In this document: one piece after another, positions 35,522 through 47,562 of the stretch
Layout: the number at the start of each line of letters is the position of its first letter
Numbering within the stretch: position 1 is the first letter of the stretch
Assembly: GCA_009103225.1 (NCBI GenBank)
Contig: RHPI01003156.1
Coordinates: forward strand, 1,328,552 to 1,392,551
Source: Chlorokybus atmophyticus
Taxonomy: Eukaryota; Streptophyta; Chlorokybophyceae; Chlorokybales; Chlorokybaceae
Length of the DNA: 64,000 nt
Direction of reading: 5' to 3'
Program-made: the position numbers and the translations under genes
Notes under the pieces: generated by a model
Database searches by the model: none
Seen by the model: only the letters and a program-made list of their open reading frames with translations
Told to the model about the DNA's origin: nothing

Positions 35522-36412
35522 ATGGACGTCAGGGACGCTGCTCCTGGGCCGTCAGACTCCGCTTTGCTTGTGGAGGATGTGGCGACAGGGCGGCGCGGGC
35601 GGGCGCCGAGGGCGGCGTGGGCAAACCTAAAGGTTGTTGGCTTCGCTGCTGATGGCACCCTCAGAGTGGATGCGAGGGGCCTACTGGGAGGGACCATGAT
35701 CAAGGTAACACTGCTAGCCTCCTTGTGATATTGCTGTTGTTCTGTGTCGTTTGTTTGCAGCAGCTTGCAGCTTCGACATGCAACGGCGCAGTTGTTTGCC
35801 TTGTTGACTCCAGCATGAGTGCCCGCACCCGTTTGCACGTGGCATGCACGGAATGCCATTGTACAGATTGAGTTGCGTCAGGTGATGTGCATAAGCGTGC
35901 CTCGTAGCTAAATGCGTGCGTGCATGCGCTACGAGCAGGCCAAGTGCCACAGGTAGAGTGTTGCGTAGAGAGTTGCTGCACGCGTGCCTGTTAGCTCCAC
36001 TACTCATATATAAATTAAGCAGGTGTTTTATAGTATTGCCATTGATAGTACTGCATGTGGCCGCGCAGCGCGTGATTAGTATGTTTGTGAGTTCTCCTGC
36101 GGCACGGTGTTGTAAACAGCTCTCACATATATTGCGTATGCACACTGCGTTAGAATTCAATCAGTTCAACAACTGGTTGGGCATGCACAGGTGAAAACGC
36201 TGACAGGCAAAGAGATAGAAATCGACATTGAGCCCGTTGATACTATTGAACGCATCAAGGAGCGGGTGGAGGAAAAGGAGGGCATTCCGCCAGTGCAGCA
36301 ACGGTTGATTTTTGCAGGGAAGCAAATGCAGGACGACAAGACCGCGCGCGATTACCACATTGAGGGTGGCTCTGTATTGCACTTGGTCCTTGCGTTGCGT
36401 GGTGGGTGCTGA
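35522..36412 (+). CDS. NEDD8: NEDD8/RUB ubiquitin-like modifier with possible N-terminal extension
   Basis: Two exons, 35522-35704 and 36191-36412. Exon 2 is nearly all NEDD8: [34 protein letters not shown], then [16 protein letters not shown] followed by one Cys and the stop. The diglycine is therefore exposed by removing one residue. NEDD8 is conjugated to cullins. Exon 1 is open from an ATG at 35522 and ends in GLLGGTMIK. In plants NEDD8/RUB is made as a ubiquitin fusion with junction LRGG-TMIKVKTLTG, so GGTMIK here looks like that junction, but the preceding 57 residues are not ubiquitin. Either translation starts at the ATG at 35696 (MIKVKTL, 76 aa), or a 134-aa precursor is made. It is divergent from CAP-D2. 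Confidence 0.93.
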
Positions 36413-37644
36413 TATTAGGACAAACTTGTGAATATCATGGCTGGGTTCTTTGGTGTTGCTGTTGTGAATTGCTGGCAGCAGGTTATTGCGCGTTAATGCA
36501 TGCGTGCAGTGCGCAGTCAGACTGTATACCTATGTTTCAGTTGTGCACAATCTTCGTGGCTCCAATGGTATAAGAGAAAGTATGCACCATTGCCCACATG
36601 CAAAGTGTCATTTCGCATGCAATGTCATGCACCACACTCAGCACATGCACATGCACATGGTGTAATGACCAAACTGGGGTCTAAATCAGCATCAGTTGAA
36701 GAATGGCTATACTTCAATAAGCTCAAAGGCACTTGTAGAACGACATCAAGCATCTACTGTTGCTAGCTACCCCATCTGTGTACAGGATATGCGCGAGACA
36801 ATTGGCGACATGCATGACGTCACCACAGCATAGCATACCAACCAGCATGCAAACACAGTCACAAACACCACCACCGGGCTATATTGACTGCCTGTTTACC
36901 TACCACACTACCCTACTCTAGACCTCCCCGTTAGGCATGCATACATGCGTGTATGTAGAGTAACTTGGCCGCCACAGACTGCACAAATTGTTTTGGGAAC
37001 AGACAGGGTAGGACATCCTGTAAGCTTGACAAACATTCAACTACGGTGCATTCGCATGGTTACAGGTGTTTTTGCGCTTACATTGGAGCTTACCGTGAGT
37101 CAAGCATAGGTCTATGCGCACGCAGCAAGGTAAGCTACCTAACCTGTGCATTGACGATCCACTGGAGCTCTTGCGTGAGTAGCTGTCCTGACACAAGCTG
37201 CTGAATGCTATGATTATATGTCTACGTGACGCTCTTTGATTACAAACTTTCGCACACTCCATTGTTCAGCAGCACTAGCAGATCCAGCCCCAATGCATGC
37301 CAGCGTGTGAATCCATGACAGAAGTGAACTGCATAGCAGAGAGTGAAGTACACCATTACCCTTGCCACCCCGCAACAGGGCGTATGATTGGGTTGTCGAA
37401 GGGTAAGTGCACTCTATGGCTACATGTTAGACCAAATGCGCCACGATGCTGGACACATGCCTAGACTGCATGTGTTCCTCAGTAGCCTGTAGCTCACGAC
37501 CAGACTGCTCAACACAAGAGGCTCCACAACCCACGCAACAAATGACTAGAGCCGCACAGCACTCGCAAACACGAAGACGACGACCCGCATTGCAAGCAGG
37601 CAGCAACAATACACAGAGCAGATTGATGACTGCAAAGGTCCAGC
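36413..37644. other. Spacer between convergent NEDD8 and eL18
   Basis: About 1.2 kb holding both 3' flanks. Contains short GCATGC/ACATGC runs. No supported gene. Confidence 0.55.
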
Positions 37645-38640
37645 TTAAACCTTGAAACCACGAGAGTTACGGCGACCACGAGCCTTCTCAAACTTGCGGC
37701 CCTTGGCCCGCACATAAGGCTTGGTGTGGCTGCCGGGCACACCAGGAGCGCGGCCGAAGTGGCGGGTAGCTTCGCGGGCATTCTTAGGCCCTCGCAGCAG
37801 CATGGTGTTGGCGCCGGTGGGTGCGATGAGAGCGAGCTGATCGAAAGTGAGGCACTCGCCACCGCTCTTCACAATGCGAGCGCGGGCAGTCTCCGTGAAG
37901 CGAAGCGCGCAGACCCGAAGCTTGGGCAGATCCTCTGTGTAGCGCACGTCGTCCGTGATGGTGCCCACCAACACCGCGATCTTGTCCTCCTTGCCAGACA
38001 TGAACTTGACCAGACGCCGCATTGACAGCGGCGGGTGGTTGGTTTTGCTCATGAACAACCTTTTGAGCACCGTCTCATTGAATGGGGACGTCGCTCGCCG
38101 AGCAAGGAACCGGTACAGCTTAACCAGCAGCTTCAGGTACACATTATCTGACTTTGGCGCCAAACGCTTGGTCTTTGTGTTGCGACCACCGGCCTTCAAA
38201 TCGATACCCTAACAAACACAGCCTTGGTAAACAACACATCCTACTGCCATACTGACCTCTGCAGACTAGAGTGTGTCTGTATTGGAAATAGTAACATCAG
38301 AAAACTACTTCAAAACGCCTTCAATTCTCACACAATCAAGCAAAGAACTGGACATTTCAAACTCTACCTAACACCTATCATGACACGAAGCCTAAGCTCT
38401 GCACAAGCTACAGACGGAGGGAGCAAGTGTGGGTGCGATGCGTGCCGATGGGCGCAATCGGCTCGCATGGCACCCACGCTTCACATTGGGGCCAGACTGA
38501 AACCCTAATCCACGCCCACCCATCCAGGCCAGGCCACACGCCGCGAGAATTGTGACAGCTCCCCAGCCCGTCCACGATCCAAGCTGACAACAACACCGTG
38601 CCAATTGCTCATCCCAGACAAGCATGCACCCACTCACCAT
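37645..38640 (-). CDS. RPL18: Ribosomal protein eL18 (60S subunit)
   Basis: Large-subunit ribosomal protein of 188 aa, the same length as human eL18. Exon 1 is just the ATG (38638-38640) followed directly by the donor GTGAGTG. Exon 2 is 37645-38208. Together they read [20 protein letters not shown], the family N-terminus. Further landmarks: [65 protein letters not shown] and the C-terminal [16 protein letters not shown]. An exon boundary right after the start codon is seen in several ribosomal protein genes. It is divergent from the transglutaminase-like gene, with teloboxes on both sides of its start. Confidence 0.97.
38500..38508 (+). promoter_or_regulatory. Telobox inside the eL18 first intron
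   Basis: Exact AAACCCTAA about 130 bp downstream of the eL18 start codon, in the intron. Confidence 0.45.
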
Positions 38641-38700
38641 TGTGCCGCCGCCGCCGCGGTCGCCGACGTCGCCACCGCCGCCGCCGCCAGAGAGACCTGA

Positions 38701-38709
38701 TTAGGGTTT
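38701..38709 (-). promoter_or_regulatory. Telobox upstream of eL18
   Basis: TTAGGGTTT on plus, AAACCCTAA on minus, about 60 bp upstream of the eL18 start. A (GCC)n run lies between. Confidence 0.6.
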
Positions 38710-39149
38710 CGAGCAGCAGGCTCACTCCGCACGCTCCGGTCTTAGAGAACGGCTGCAGTGCGCTGTGCGCGGGCGAAACCGCTTGCACGTAGTAAGACTG
38801 GTGCTCAACTCGGTCGACCTGGTTTCGATCCGGTACAAACGGGACCGCGGATTGGACCCCGATCGCGCATTGCTGACGGCATTGTCAAAACAATTCGCTC
38901 GCGAACAACTGTTGCACTGTTGGTTGAAGACTTCTTGAACTTGAAGTGCTGTACAGTTCAACTGTTGGACCTGAACTGGTTTGCTTTGCCTCAGGCGAGC
39001 GTGCTAGTTGAAAGAGTTGTGTCTGTATTCTGGGCTTGACTCGGTTGCTGCCTTTATTCGAGTCGTGTTGGGTGGTTGGGTAAACGACGAGTTGTTGGTT
39101 TGTTGTGCTGCTGGTGTGGGTGTGTGAGGGCAGGGCAGAGCAGAGGGCG

Positions 39150-40361
39150 ATGGCTGAGGGAGAAGGTGAGGGTGAGAGCTGGACTCAGGAGGAGGAGGCT
39201 GTCTTCAGCGGACTAACCAGCACACGCAAGATCCAGGAGTTTCTTGACAGCTTGAGGTGGAGCTGAGGTTCTTGTCTGCTTGTTTGAGTTACTTTGACAA
39301 TCAATCAAGTTGCGTGAGTGATTGCTAACTTCTGAACGCTTTGCTGGTCGAGGGGGTGACCGCAGCAGCCCCACAGCATTGCAGCATGCAGTTTCAATGT
39401 GCGCTTTGAAGATATACCTGTACACACAGTGTGCCATGTTACGGTCAGATTTTGCAGTGAAAACCAAGTCAGTACATGCAGCAACTCGCACTCGTCCGCA
39501 CCCACTCACTGCCTCATTCCTTCAATCCCTCGCCCACTCGTTTTCTGACACTCAGTCTCGCTTTCCACTCAACTAGTTACTCATCCACTTGCCACCTTAC
39601 CACATACTACTCACCCGCTCTGTCTCTCTGTGATCCCATTCACGCAACAGGTATGAGTCGCAGCCGGACGGGGCGTTTAGTCCTCGGCAGACGCTGGCGT
39701 GGAGGGCGGGTCACTGTTTCGGGGGCGCCCTGCTTGCCGCGGCGGCCCTGCGACGGCTGGGACACGCACCCCTGGTTATACACCTTGACACTGACCACGA
39801 CGTTGATGACGACCACGTCATCGCGGTTTACCAGGTGAGACACAAGTTCTATATTAGTAATCCCTCTCTGTTGTTGTCAGTCATTGTCAGAGTGTGCGCA
39901 TGCGTGTAGGTGACTGTGTGTATGGGTGTGTCTTCCTCAAAGCTTGACTTGGCCTGTCATCACATCTGTGACACCATTTCCAGGTGGATGGATACTGGGG
40001 TTCAGTGTCTAAGTCCAACTACACGACGTTGAGAGGGCGAGAGCCGGTGTATCACTCTATCCGGGAGCTGGTGATGTCGTACTTCGACTTCTACTTCTCC
40101 ATAGAGGGTGTGAAGTCCCTGGTTAGCTATTCGGACCCGCTGGACCTAGGCAGCTTCGACCACAGAGGGCCCGGCAAGCTCGGTTGGATGTATGCAGGAG
40201 ACAACATGGAGGATGTGGACGCTGCGCTAATCGCTGCCCCACACCATCCTGTTGTGACAAGCAAACAGGCTTCTATGCTCATACCCGTGCCGGACTACCT
40301 GCTCAAAGCAGCCACCATCGGATCCAACCCGGACGGCTTTCGAGCGGCGCCTCTGAGCTGA
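39150..40361 (+). CDS. Transglutaminase-like (papain-fold) protein
   Basis: Three exons, 39150-39256, 39651-39834, 39984-40361, give 222 aa in phase. After an acidic N-terminus the core reads FSPRQTLAWRAGHCFGGALL, LRRLGHAPLVIHLD, DDHVIAVYQ, GYWGSVSKSNYTTLRGREPV and ELVMSYFDFYFSIEG. A Cys at the start of a helix (GHCFGGALLAAAAL), a later DDDH on a strand and an Asn after GYWGSVSKS fit a Cys-His-Asp/Asn arrangement. From memory, similar uncharacterised transglutaminase-like proteins are frequent in bacteria and some fungi. Substrate unknown. Bacterial-type ancestry is possible, but the gene carries host-style introns. Confidence 0.65.
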
Positions 40362-40767
40362 CAGCATTGTTGCTGGCAACAGTGTTTGCGACAGACTATG
40401 TGTCGACTGTTATGTTGAAAACCATAAGAGTTGTCAATCCCAAGTTGTCAATTATCGCGCGTGGAGTGCCTTGGGCATGTGACAGTGTAACAATGTTGGA
40501 AAATGATTAGCAACAGCAAGAATGCCACACCACACCATTAGTGTGTACAACTTGCGGGTTGGAACTTGCAACAAGATGAGTATCAAATGCCGACTGACTT
40601 CACGGTCACAGATAGACTTGCATTGAGACTGCATGAGCGAGCGAAGACGTGTAATGTGTCACAAACTTAAAGCTGCATAGAGCAATGAATCGGTGTACAA
40701 GTAGGTGCAACAACTGGACAGCGTTGCACCTATTGTCTTCAATGCAAGTGCTGTAATAACATCGCAA
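40362..40767. other. Spacer between convergent transglutaminase-like and TGD3 genes
   Basis: About 400 bp, 3' flanks only. Nothing else seen. Confidence 0.6.
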
Positions 40768-42394
40768 TCAAAGCCACCGAATGGGTCCTTCCAAGGAGCC
40801 AGTAGCAAACTGCCGAACGAGCTCATTATCCGAAGTATCAAATTCTTCCACAGGTCCCTCCCACGCAACGCGTCCTTGATGAAGGAACACAATGCGATCA
40901 ACCGCACGACGAATTGTTGAATGCTGGTGAGTGACAACGATGTAAGACTCCACTCCTCTTTGCCCTGTTGGACCCCTCTCCTGCATCTTTCTGATCAGGT
41001 CCTCGACCACGGTCGAAGCAATGGGGTCCAAACCTGCTGTGGGCTCGTCGTACATGACGATCTCGGGGATCTTCCCGCTGTCATTCTCAGTGTCGTCGGA
41101 TATAATCGCCCTTGCTAGTGCCACACGCTTCCTCATGCCGCCGGACAGGTTGGCTGGAAACACGTCCTCGATGCCCGACAGTCCCACACGTGCCAGCGAC
41201 TGAGACACAAGCTCTTTAATACGCCTCTCGGGCAGCTTGCTGTGCTCGTAAAGCACGAAGCCGACATTCTCTGCCACCGTCAATGAGTCGAACAACGCTG
41301 CTGACTGGAACACCATACCAATGCGGACCCCTTCCATCTCTGCCCCACCCGTGTCGCTGGCCAACCCTGACCGCTGGACACCTCTGATCCACACCTGTTT
41401 GAACTGAAAATGAGTCTCTCCCTCTTCTGGCTGCCACCACATGACCCGCATGCATGAGGCACACAAACAGCGCATGATTGCGCGTGCACACAGAGTGTCC
41501 GCGCTGGCCTGCTCAACCAATCGCCAGTTACGACTCATTGCAAGGAATGCTGTGGGACCAACCTATGCAAAATAACAGCCACTGCGAACATGCAGCATAT
41601 TGTTGGTGAACCACTTGAAAATAATGCAGCATATTCTTTGCCAAATCAACGACCAAGTAGTACTGCAGCACTCCAGGGCAAGCTCAACACCATATTGCTA
41701 TGTTGTGATGAACATGTGTGGTAGAGGGCTTACGCCCCTCAACAGCCTAACCAACACGAGCAGCTATGCGCACATTGACATGCAGCAAGCAGACAGCTCA
41801 AAAGCATGCAAAGACAACTACAAATCTCAAGTACAAGTGCTCTTGTAAACAACGCAGACCTACATGTATGCAAGATCACACTGCTGGTTGCAACGCCATC
41901 CATACCTCTCCTCTGTCAGGTTCAAGCAGGCCGGCCATGATCTTAAGGATGGTGGACTTGCCCGTGCCGCTGGGGCCAATGATGCCCACAGCCTCGCCTT
42001 CACGGATGACCAGGTCGGCGCCGGCAAGAATCTTCTTAGAGCCGAACGCCTTGTGCACGCCCTTCAGCTCGATCAGCGGAGGCTCCTCCTCCTGCTGTAA
42101 GCTGCTACTGCCGCCCAACGACGTGGAAGTGGTAGCTGCCGAATGCGCCGAGCATGCTGGCATTGGGGTTTCGCTCTTCCTCCAGCTAAGCGCACTCCTC
42201 CTCCTTCTCCTTCTTCTCCACGTACAGGGCATGCTGCTGCTTATCGAGCTCATGCTGCTGCTAGTGCTGGTGCCTGCGCTTGTGCTTGTTCTGCACAGCG
42301 CCGCTGGCAGCGCCGCACGCTTGCTGGTCGTGGGCGGCGTCAGTGTGAGCGAGGACAGGCCGGCTGCAGCTGCCATCGCCGTCTCCGTCGCCAT
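40768..42394 (-). CDS. TGD3: Plastid lipid-importer ATPase, TGD3 type (MlaF-like ABC protein)
   Basis: ATPase of the TGD1-TGD2-TGD3 complex that imports ER-derived lipid into chloroplasts; the bacterial counterpart is MlaF. Two exons, 41906-42394 and 40768-41394, give 371 aa. The first about 100 residues are Ser, Thr, Ala and Arg rich and poor in acids, as in a plastid transit peptide. The ABC domain has LIELKGVHKAFGSKKIL, Walker A GPSGTGKST, Q-loop GMVFQSAALFDSLTV, signature LSGGMRKRVALARAI, Walker B EIVMYDEPTAGLDP and the switch His in IVVTHQHST. The order and wording (QSAALFDSLTVAENVGF) fit the MlaF/TGD3 group. It is divergent from IleRS with only 138 bp between start codons. Confidence 0.9.
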
Positions 42395-42532
42395 CGCCAG
42401 CTATGCCGCCGCCGCCCTCTAAGCTGATGTCTTTCTTTGAGGACATGCTGGCGCATGTTATTGCCCTATTCAGCCGCTGCGGCGGCGGCAGGGGCGGCGG
42501 CGGTGCCGGGGTGCTGCGGGAAGAAGGACGTC

Positions 42533-45500
42533 ATGGAGGTGGTGGAGGAGGGAAGGGATCACAGCTTCCCCGGTGAGGAGGAGCGGATCCTGGCGCTGTG
42601 GGAGGCGCTGGACGCCTTCCATGAGCAGGGGAGGCGGCGGGAGAGGGAAGGCTGTCCGGAGTATGTGTTCTACGACGGCCCGCCCTTTGCTACTGGCCTG
42701 CCGCATTACGGCCACATCCTCGCCGGTACCATCAAGGACGTTGTCACCCGCTACGCTTCCTCCCGAGGCCATCACGTCACACGCCGCTTTGGCTGGGACT
42801 GCCATGGACTCCCCGTTGAGTATGAGATTGACCAGGTGAGCGTCATTTGCAAGCACTGTCAATTCAGCATTGAGCCACGGCATACATGTGCCCGGGTTCA
42901 GAGTGAAACGAGCAGCTGTCCCGCGGGTGTAGCTACCTAACGCAGGTGCATTGATTGCATGCATATGCGCGCTTGAGTGTGTATTCCTGCTATCCTACGA
43001 AAGCATGCATTGGTTTTGATTAGGCTCGTTAGGCGGCCCTCCTGACATTGTCACTTCTGAACGCTGTAAAGTGCATATGTGCATTGAACAGTGAATTGCG
43101 TTAATGCCACTGTATGGTTAGTGTCAATGACAGACAGTGCGCTCAAGCTTGTATGGCATCAAGCACGACTGAAGGAACAAACCACCAGCATGCCTGCTAA
43201 AGCACGATTGGCTGTCACACGTTGATGCTGTTTGCCAGGCTCATAACATCAAGTCCGCAGCAGACGTGGAGCGCATGGGCATCGCCGCCTACAATGAGGC
43301 CTGCCGCGCCATTGTCATGCGCTACTCGCGTGAGTGGGAATCTACGGTGACACGTCTGGGACGCTGGATAGACTTCAAGAATGACTACAAGACACTTGAC
43401 ACATCTTTCATGGAGTCAGTGTGGTGGGTGTTTTCGCAGCTATTCCAGAAAGGCCTCGTGTACAGGGGCTTCAAGGTCAGCATTTCGCCTTCATGTGGGG
43501 GTGGCATGTCCAGAAAGATGTTGACATTGTTCAAGGCACATGGTTGCATTTAGTGCAGTAAGGTCAAGAGCACCCATGGTACTGCATCCACTGCCTGCAT
43601 TGCTTCTCCTGAATAGCGTGTAGTAAGCATCCAGTCTGGTGTACTTGCATAGAACCAACGAGGCTGGATGTGTAGGTGATGCCATACTCAACAGGCGTGA
43701 CAACTCCATTATCCAACTTTGAGGCAGGTCTCAACTACAAAGATGTAACGGACCCTGCGGTGACTGTTGCGTTTCCTCTGCTGAATGATTCAGAAGGCGC
43801 TGCCCTCTTGGCATGGACAACCACTCCCTGGACACTGCCATCAAACTTGGCGCTTTGTGTGCATCCAGAGTTTGTGTATACGAGGGTCAAGGAAACCGTT
43901 ACAGGCAAGGTGTACATCTTGGCCGAATGCAGGCTGGCACAGCTTCCTGCAAAGAAACCAGAGAAAAAGGAAGACAAAGCAGAAGCAGGAGCGAAGAAGA
44001 CTGCCAAGGGCAAAGGATCTGCACCAGAGAGCAATGGCCAGCCAGAGGTATGCAAGAGCGTTGAGGTTGTCAATTGTAGCCGTTTGGGCTGCTGATGCCG
44101 AACAGTGGTTGCATCGCACAATTTTTGGTCATGTCCGTGCAAAGCAAGCCACTTTGTACCCGACCGCTTTGCAATGTTTAGCTATAGATTAGATACACTC
44201 AACACCAAGGTCACACAGTCCGAGGGCCGTTGGAGCAAGCATCCCCACATACAACCTAGTGTTGCTAAGAGTGCTCACAGCCTCACTCATCTGGAGCACT
44301 TACATCCATGTTTCTACAGGTTTCACAAGTTCCTGCAGGCTATGAGATTGTCGGCACCTGCGTCGGGTCAGATTTGGCTGGCAGGAAATACCAGCCACTG
44401 TTTCCCTACTATGCAGACATGAAGACAGCTTTTGTAATAACTGCAGATGGCTTTGTAACCACTGACGCTGGTACTGGTGTCGTCCACTGTGCGCCGGCTT
44501 TCGGAGAAGACGACTACCGAGTGTGTAAGCACTTAGTCTTGAAGTTTGAGTTGCTCCATGTGTAACCAGGGCACTGATTCATGGCACAATTTGCAGGTGT
44601 TGCAGCGGGAGTGATAGAGAAGGGCGGTGACCTGCCGTGTCCTGTCGATGACAGCGGGAGGTTCACATTGCCAGTGACTGATTTCGAGGGCGTGTATGTC
44701 AAGGAAGCAGACAAGGCCATTATTGCAGCCGTGAAGGCAGCAGGACGACTGGTGCAATCTGCAAGCATAGTGCACTCTTACCCTTTCTGCTGGCGCAGCG
44801 ACACTCCATTGCTTTACCGCGCGGTGCCATCGTGGTTCGTGGCTGTTGAGACCTTCAAGGACAGGCTGCTGTTGAACAACACAAAGACAAGGTGGGTACC
44901 TGAGTACGTACAGGAGAAGCGCTTCCACAACTGGCTCGAGAATGCTCGAGATTGGGCGATCAGTCGGTCAAGATACTGGGGCACCCCCTTGCCAATCTGG
45001 CAGTCACCTGATGGCGAGGAAACAGTAGTCGTGGGCTCAGTAGACGAGTTAGAAAAGCTTACTGGGGAAAGGCCCACAGATCTCCATCGACACAACATTG
45101 ACCACTTGACCATCCCCTCCAAAAGGGGCAGTGACCACCCTCCTTTGCGGCGCGTACCCGATGTATTTGACTGCTGGTTTGAAAGCGGCTCCATGCCTTA
45201 TGCTTCCCTCCACTACCCTTTTGAAAACAAGCAGCAGTTTGAAGAAAACTTTCCCGCTGACTTCGTTGCGGAGGGACTGGATCAGACAAGGGGCTGGTTT
45301 TACACCCTGATGGTGCTGTCTACTGCTCTGTTCGACCAGCCTGCGTTCAAGAACCTCATCTGCAATGGGCTCGTGCTTGCTGCTGATGGCAAGAAGATGA
45401 GCAAACGCCTTCGCAACTATCCGCCTCCTACTGAAGTCGTTGACAAGCATGGGGCGGATGCCTTGCGCTTGTACCTGATCAACTCACCGGTCGTACGCGC

Positions 45501-47562
45501 GGAGCCCCTGCGCTTCAAGGAAGACGGCGTGTTTGGAGTCGTGCGCGACGTCTTCTTGCCGTGGTACAATGCCTACCGCTTTCTGGTCCAGCAGGTGAGA
45601 GGGCTGCATACTGCATTGCCATCGTAGTTATGCTTGCAACATGCTACAGTACCACAATACCACACTTCAAAACTACTGGTGTTGAGCTATGTCAGTTGTT
45701 CAAGATGCAGTTTGCTTTGTTGCAGTCTCAGTCTTACGCGTGCTCAAACCAGGCCTCAGTAGCTGTATGCATTATACTCAACCAAGCATTTGCAATCGCA
45801 GGCAAGTCCAGGATTCAAGCCACTTTCAGATGCTGAGCTCGGCTCATCGCCAAACGTGCTGGACAGATGGATGCGCGCATCATGGAGAGCACTGGCGCGC
45901 TTTGTCCGAGCTGAGATGGAGGCTTATCGGCTGTTCACAGTCGTGCCGAGGCTGGTGCAGGTCATTGAGGACTTGACAAACACCTATGTCAGGTTGAACA
46001 GGAGTCGGTTGAAAGGAAAGTCTGGAGACCAGAAGGACCAAGCTCATGCTCTTGGCACGCTCTACGACGTCCTCCTGCACATGTGCATCATCATGGCCCC
46101 GTTTACCCCATTCTTTGTGGAATCGGTATTCCAAAATCTGCGCAGAGTCAGGCCAGAGCTGCCTGAGTCTGTTCATTATTGCGATTTTCCTGTTTTGGAA
46201 GATGAGGAGACGGAGGATGACGCCCGCATGCGCACCAGCGTCCGGCGCATGCAGACTGTGCTAGAACTTGGCCGCACCATTCGCGAAAGGCATAACCGAC
46301 CACTCAAGACGCCACTCAAGGAGATGGTTATAGTGCATCCAGATCAGGTAACCGGCAATAAGCAGAAAATTCACCTGTGGAAGTTGCATGTTGTGAAGTA
46401 ACCTTCTGATTGCATCATGTGCATGCATCCCGGCATTATTGCACACGTCTGAGTTTTCCTAACAACCTGCATGTGATGATTTGCAGCACGTGTGCTTGTC
46501 ATTGACAGTCCTTATTGTGCACAGGATTTCCTTGCAGACATTGCCGGCACTCTACAGCAGTATGTTCTGGAGGAGTTGAACGTCAAAGTCCTGACGCCCT
46601 GCTCAGACCCTCTGCAGTACGCTACTCTACGAGCAGAGCCTGACTTTGCAACCCTGGGACCCAAGCTGGGCAAAGGCATGGGTCTTGTGACTAAGGCTGT
46701 AAAGGCGCTCGACCAGGCAGCCATTCTCAGGTTACAGGTGAGCACCAAAGCATACGATGCTACTTGGATTGGCGTTTGCTGCTTCGAATTGTCATTGGAT
46801 TCAGCTTTACTGATCACTGCTTTGTAGGAGAGCGGTTCGATTGAGCTGCAGGGCCACACCTTGACAGCATCAGAGATCAAGGTCCTGAGCTGTTATCATG
46901 TTGTGTCCTTCAGCCAGTGTTTGCAGATCATAGAACCAACACGCGTTGCATTGTTGTCTCAGGTGGTGCGAGAGTTCAAGCCCCGGGAAGGCACGGCGGC
47001 CGGCGACATGGACGCTGCGGGTGATGGCGACGTGCTCGTTGTGTTGGACTTGCGTGCAGATCAGGAGCTGTTGCTGCAGGGTGTTGCGAGGGAGGCTGTC
47101 AATAGAGTGCAGAAGCTGAGGAAAAAAGCGGGACTGCTTGCCAGCGACAAGGTGGATGTCTTTTATGCCATCCACGACAGTCCTCCCGATGCACCCCTGC
47201 GCGCTGCATTCGAGAAGCTATCAGACTACATGCGCACTGCTCTCAATGCTCGACCTGTTCCGTTGGAGAGGAAACCCAAGCACGCCGTACGCTTGGCAAC
47301 GGACAAGTTTCCGGGTGTGGGTGAGGCAACTCTGGAGGTTGTGCTCACAAGGACATGCGTCATGGCCGTCGAAGCGCAGCTCTTGGATGCGTGTGGTGGT
47401 GACCGGCAGCTGGCAAGCGACGTCATGGTTGTGCTTGTGTCCCGAGATCCGGCTGTGCTGGCTTTGGAGAAGGATGTTGTTGTTAGGGTTGGCGACCGTT
47501 CCCCTGTCATGGTTAGGGTGGATGAGCATTTTGTCCTGGCTGCAGGTGAATTACCTGCCTAG
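42533..47562 (+). CDS. IARS1: Isoleucyl-tRNA synthetase, cytosolic type
   Basis: Class I synthetase that charges tRNA-Ile. Exons 42533-42835, 43239-43475, 43676-44047, 44320-44524, 44597-45594, 45802-46347, 46525-46737, 46828-46881, 46963-47562 give 1175 aa in phase; human IARS1 is about 1260. HIGH motif: [18 protein letters not shown]. Then [14 protein letters not shown], the editing-domain [11 protein letters not shown] and [41 protein letters not shown], and KMSKR as [12 protein letters not shown]. The anticodon-binding helical region follows (MAAYRL-like [19 protein letters not shown]). A Lys/Glu/Ala-rich insert of about 30 residues near 43960-44047 sits inside the editing domain. An ATG at 42455 would add an Ala-rich 26-residue extension; 42533 gives the usual cytosolic N-terminus. 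Confidence 0.96.

Noticed and set aside
38780-38860. Possible tRNA gene (gtttcgatccgg near the eL18 promoter)
   Set aside because: Only a weak B-box resemblance. No A-box at proper distance and no acceptor stem could be paired.
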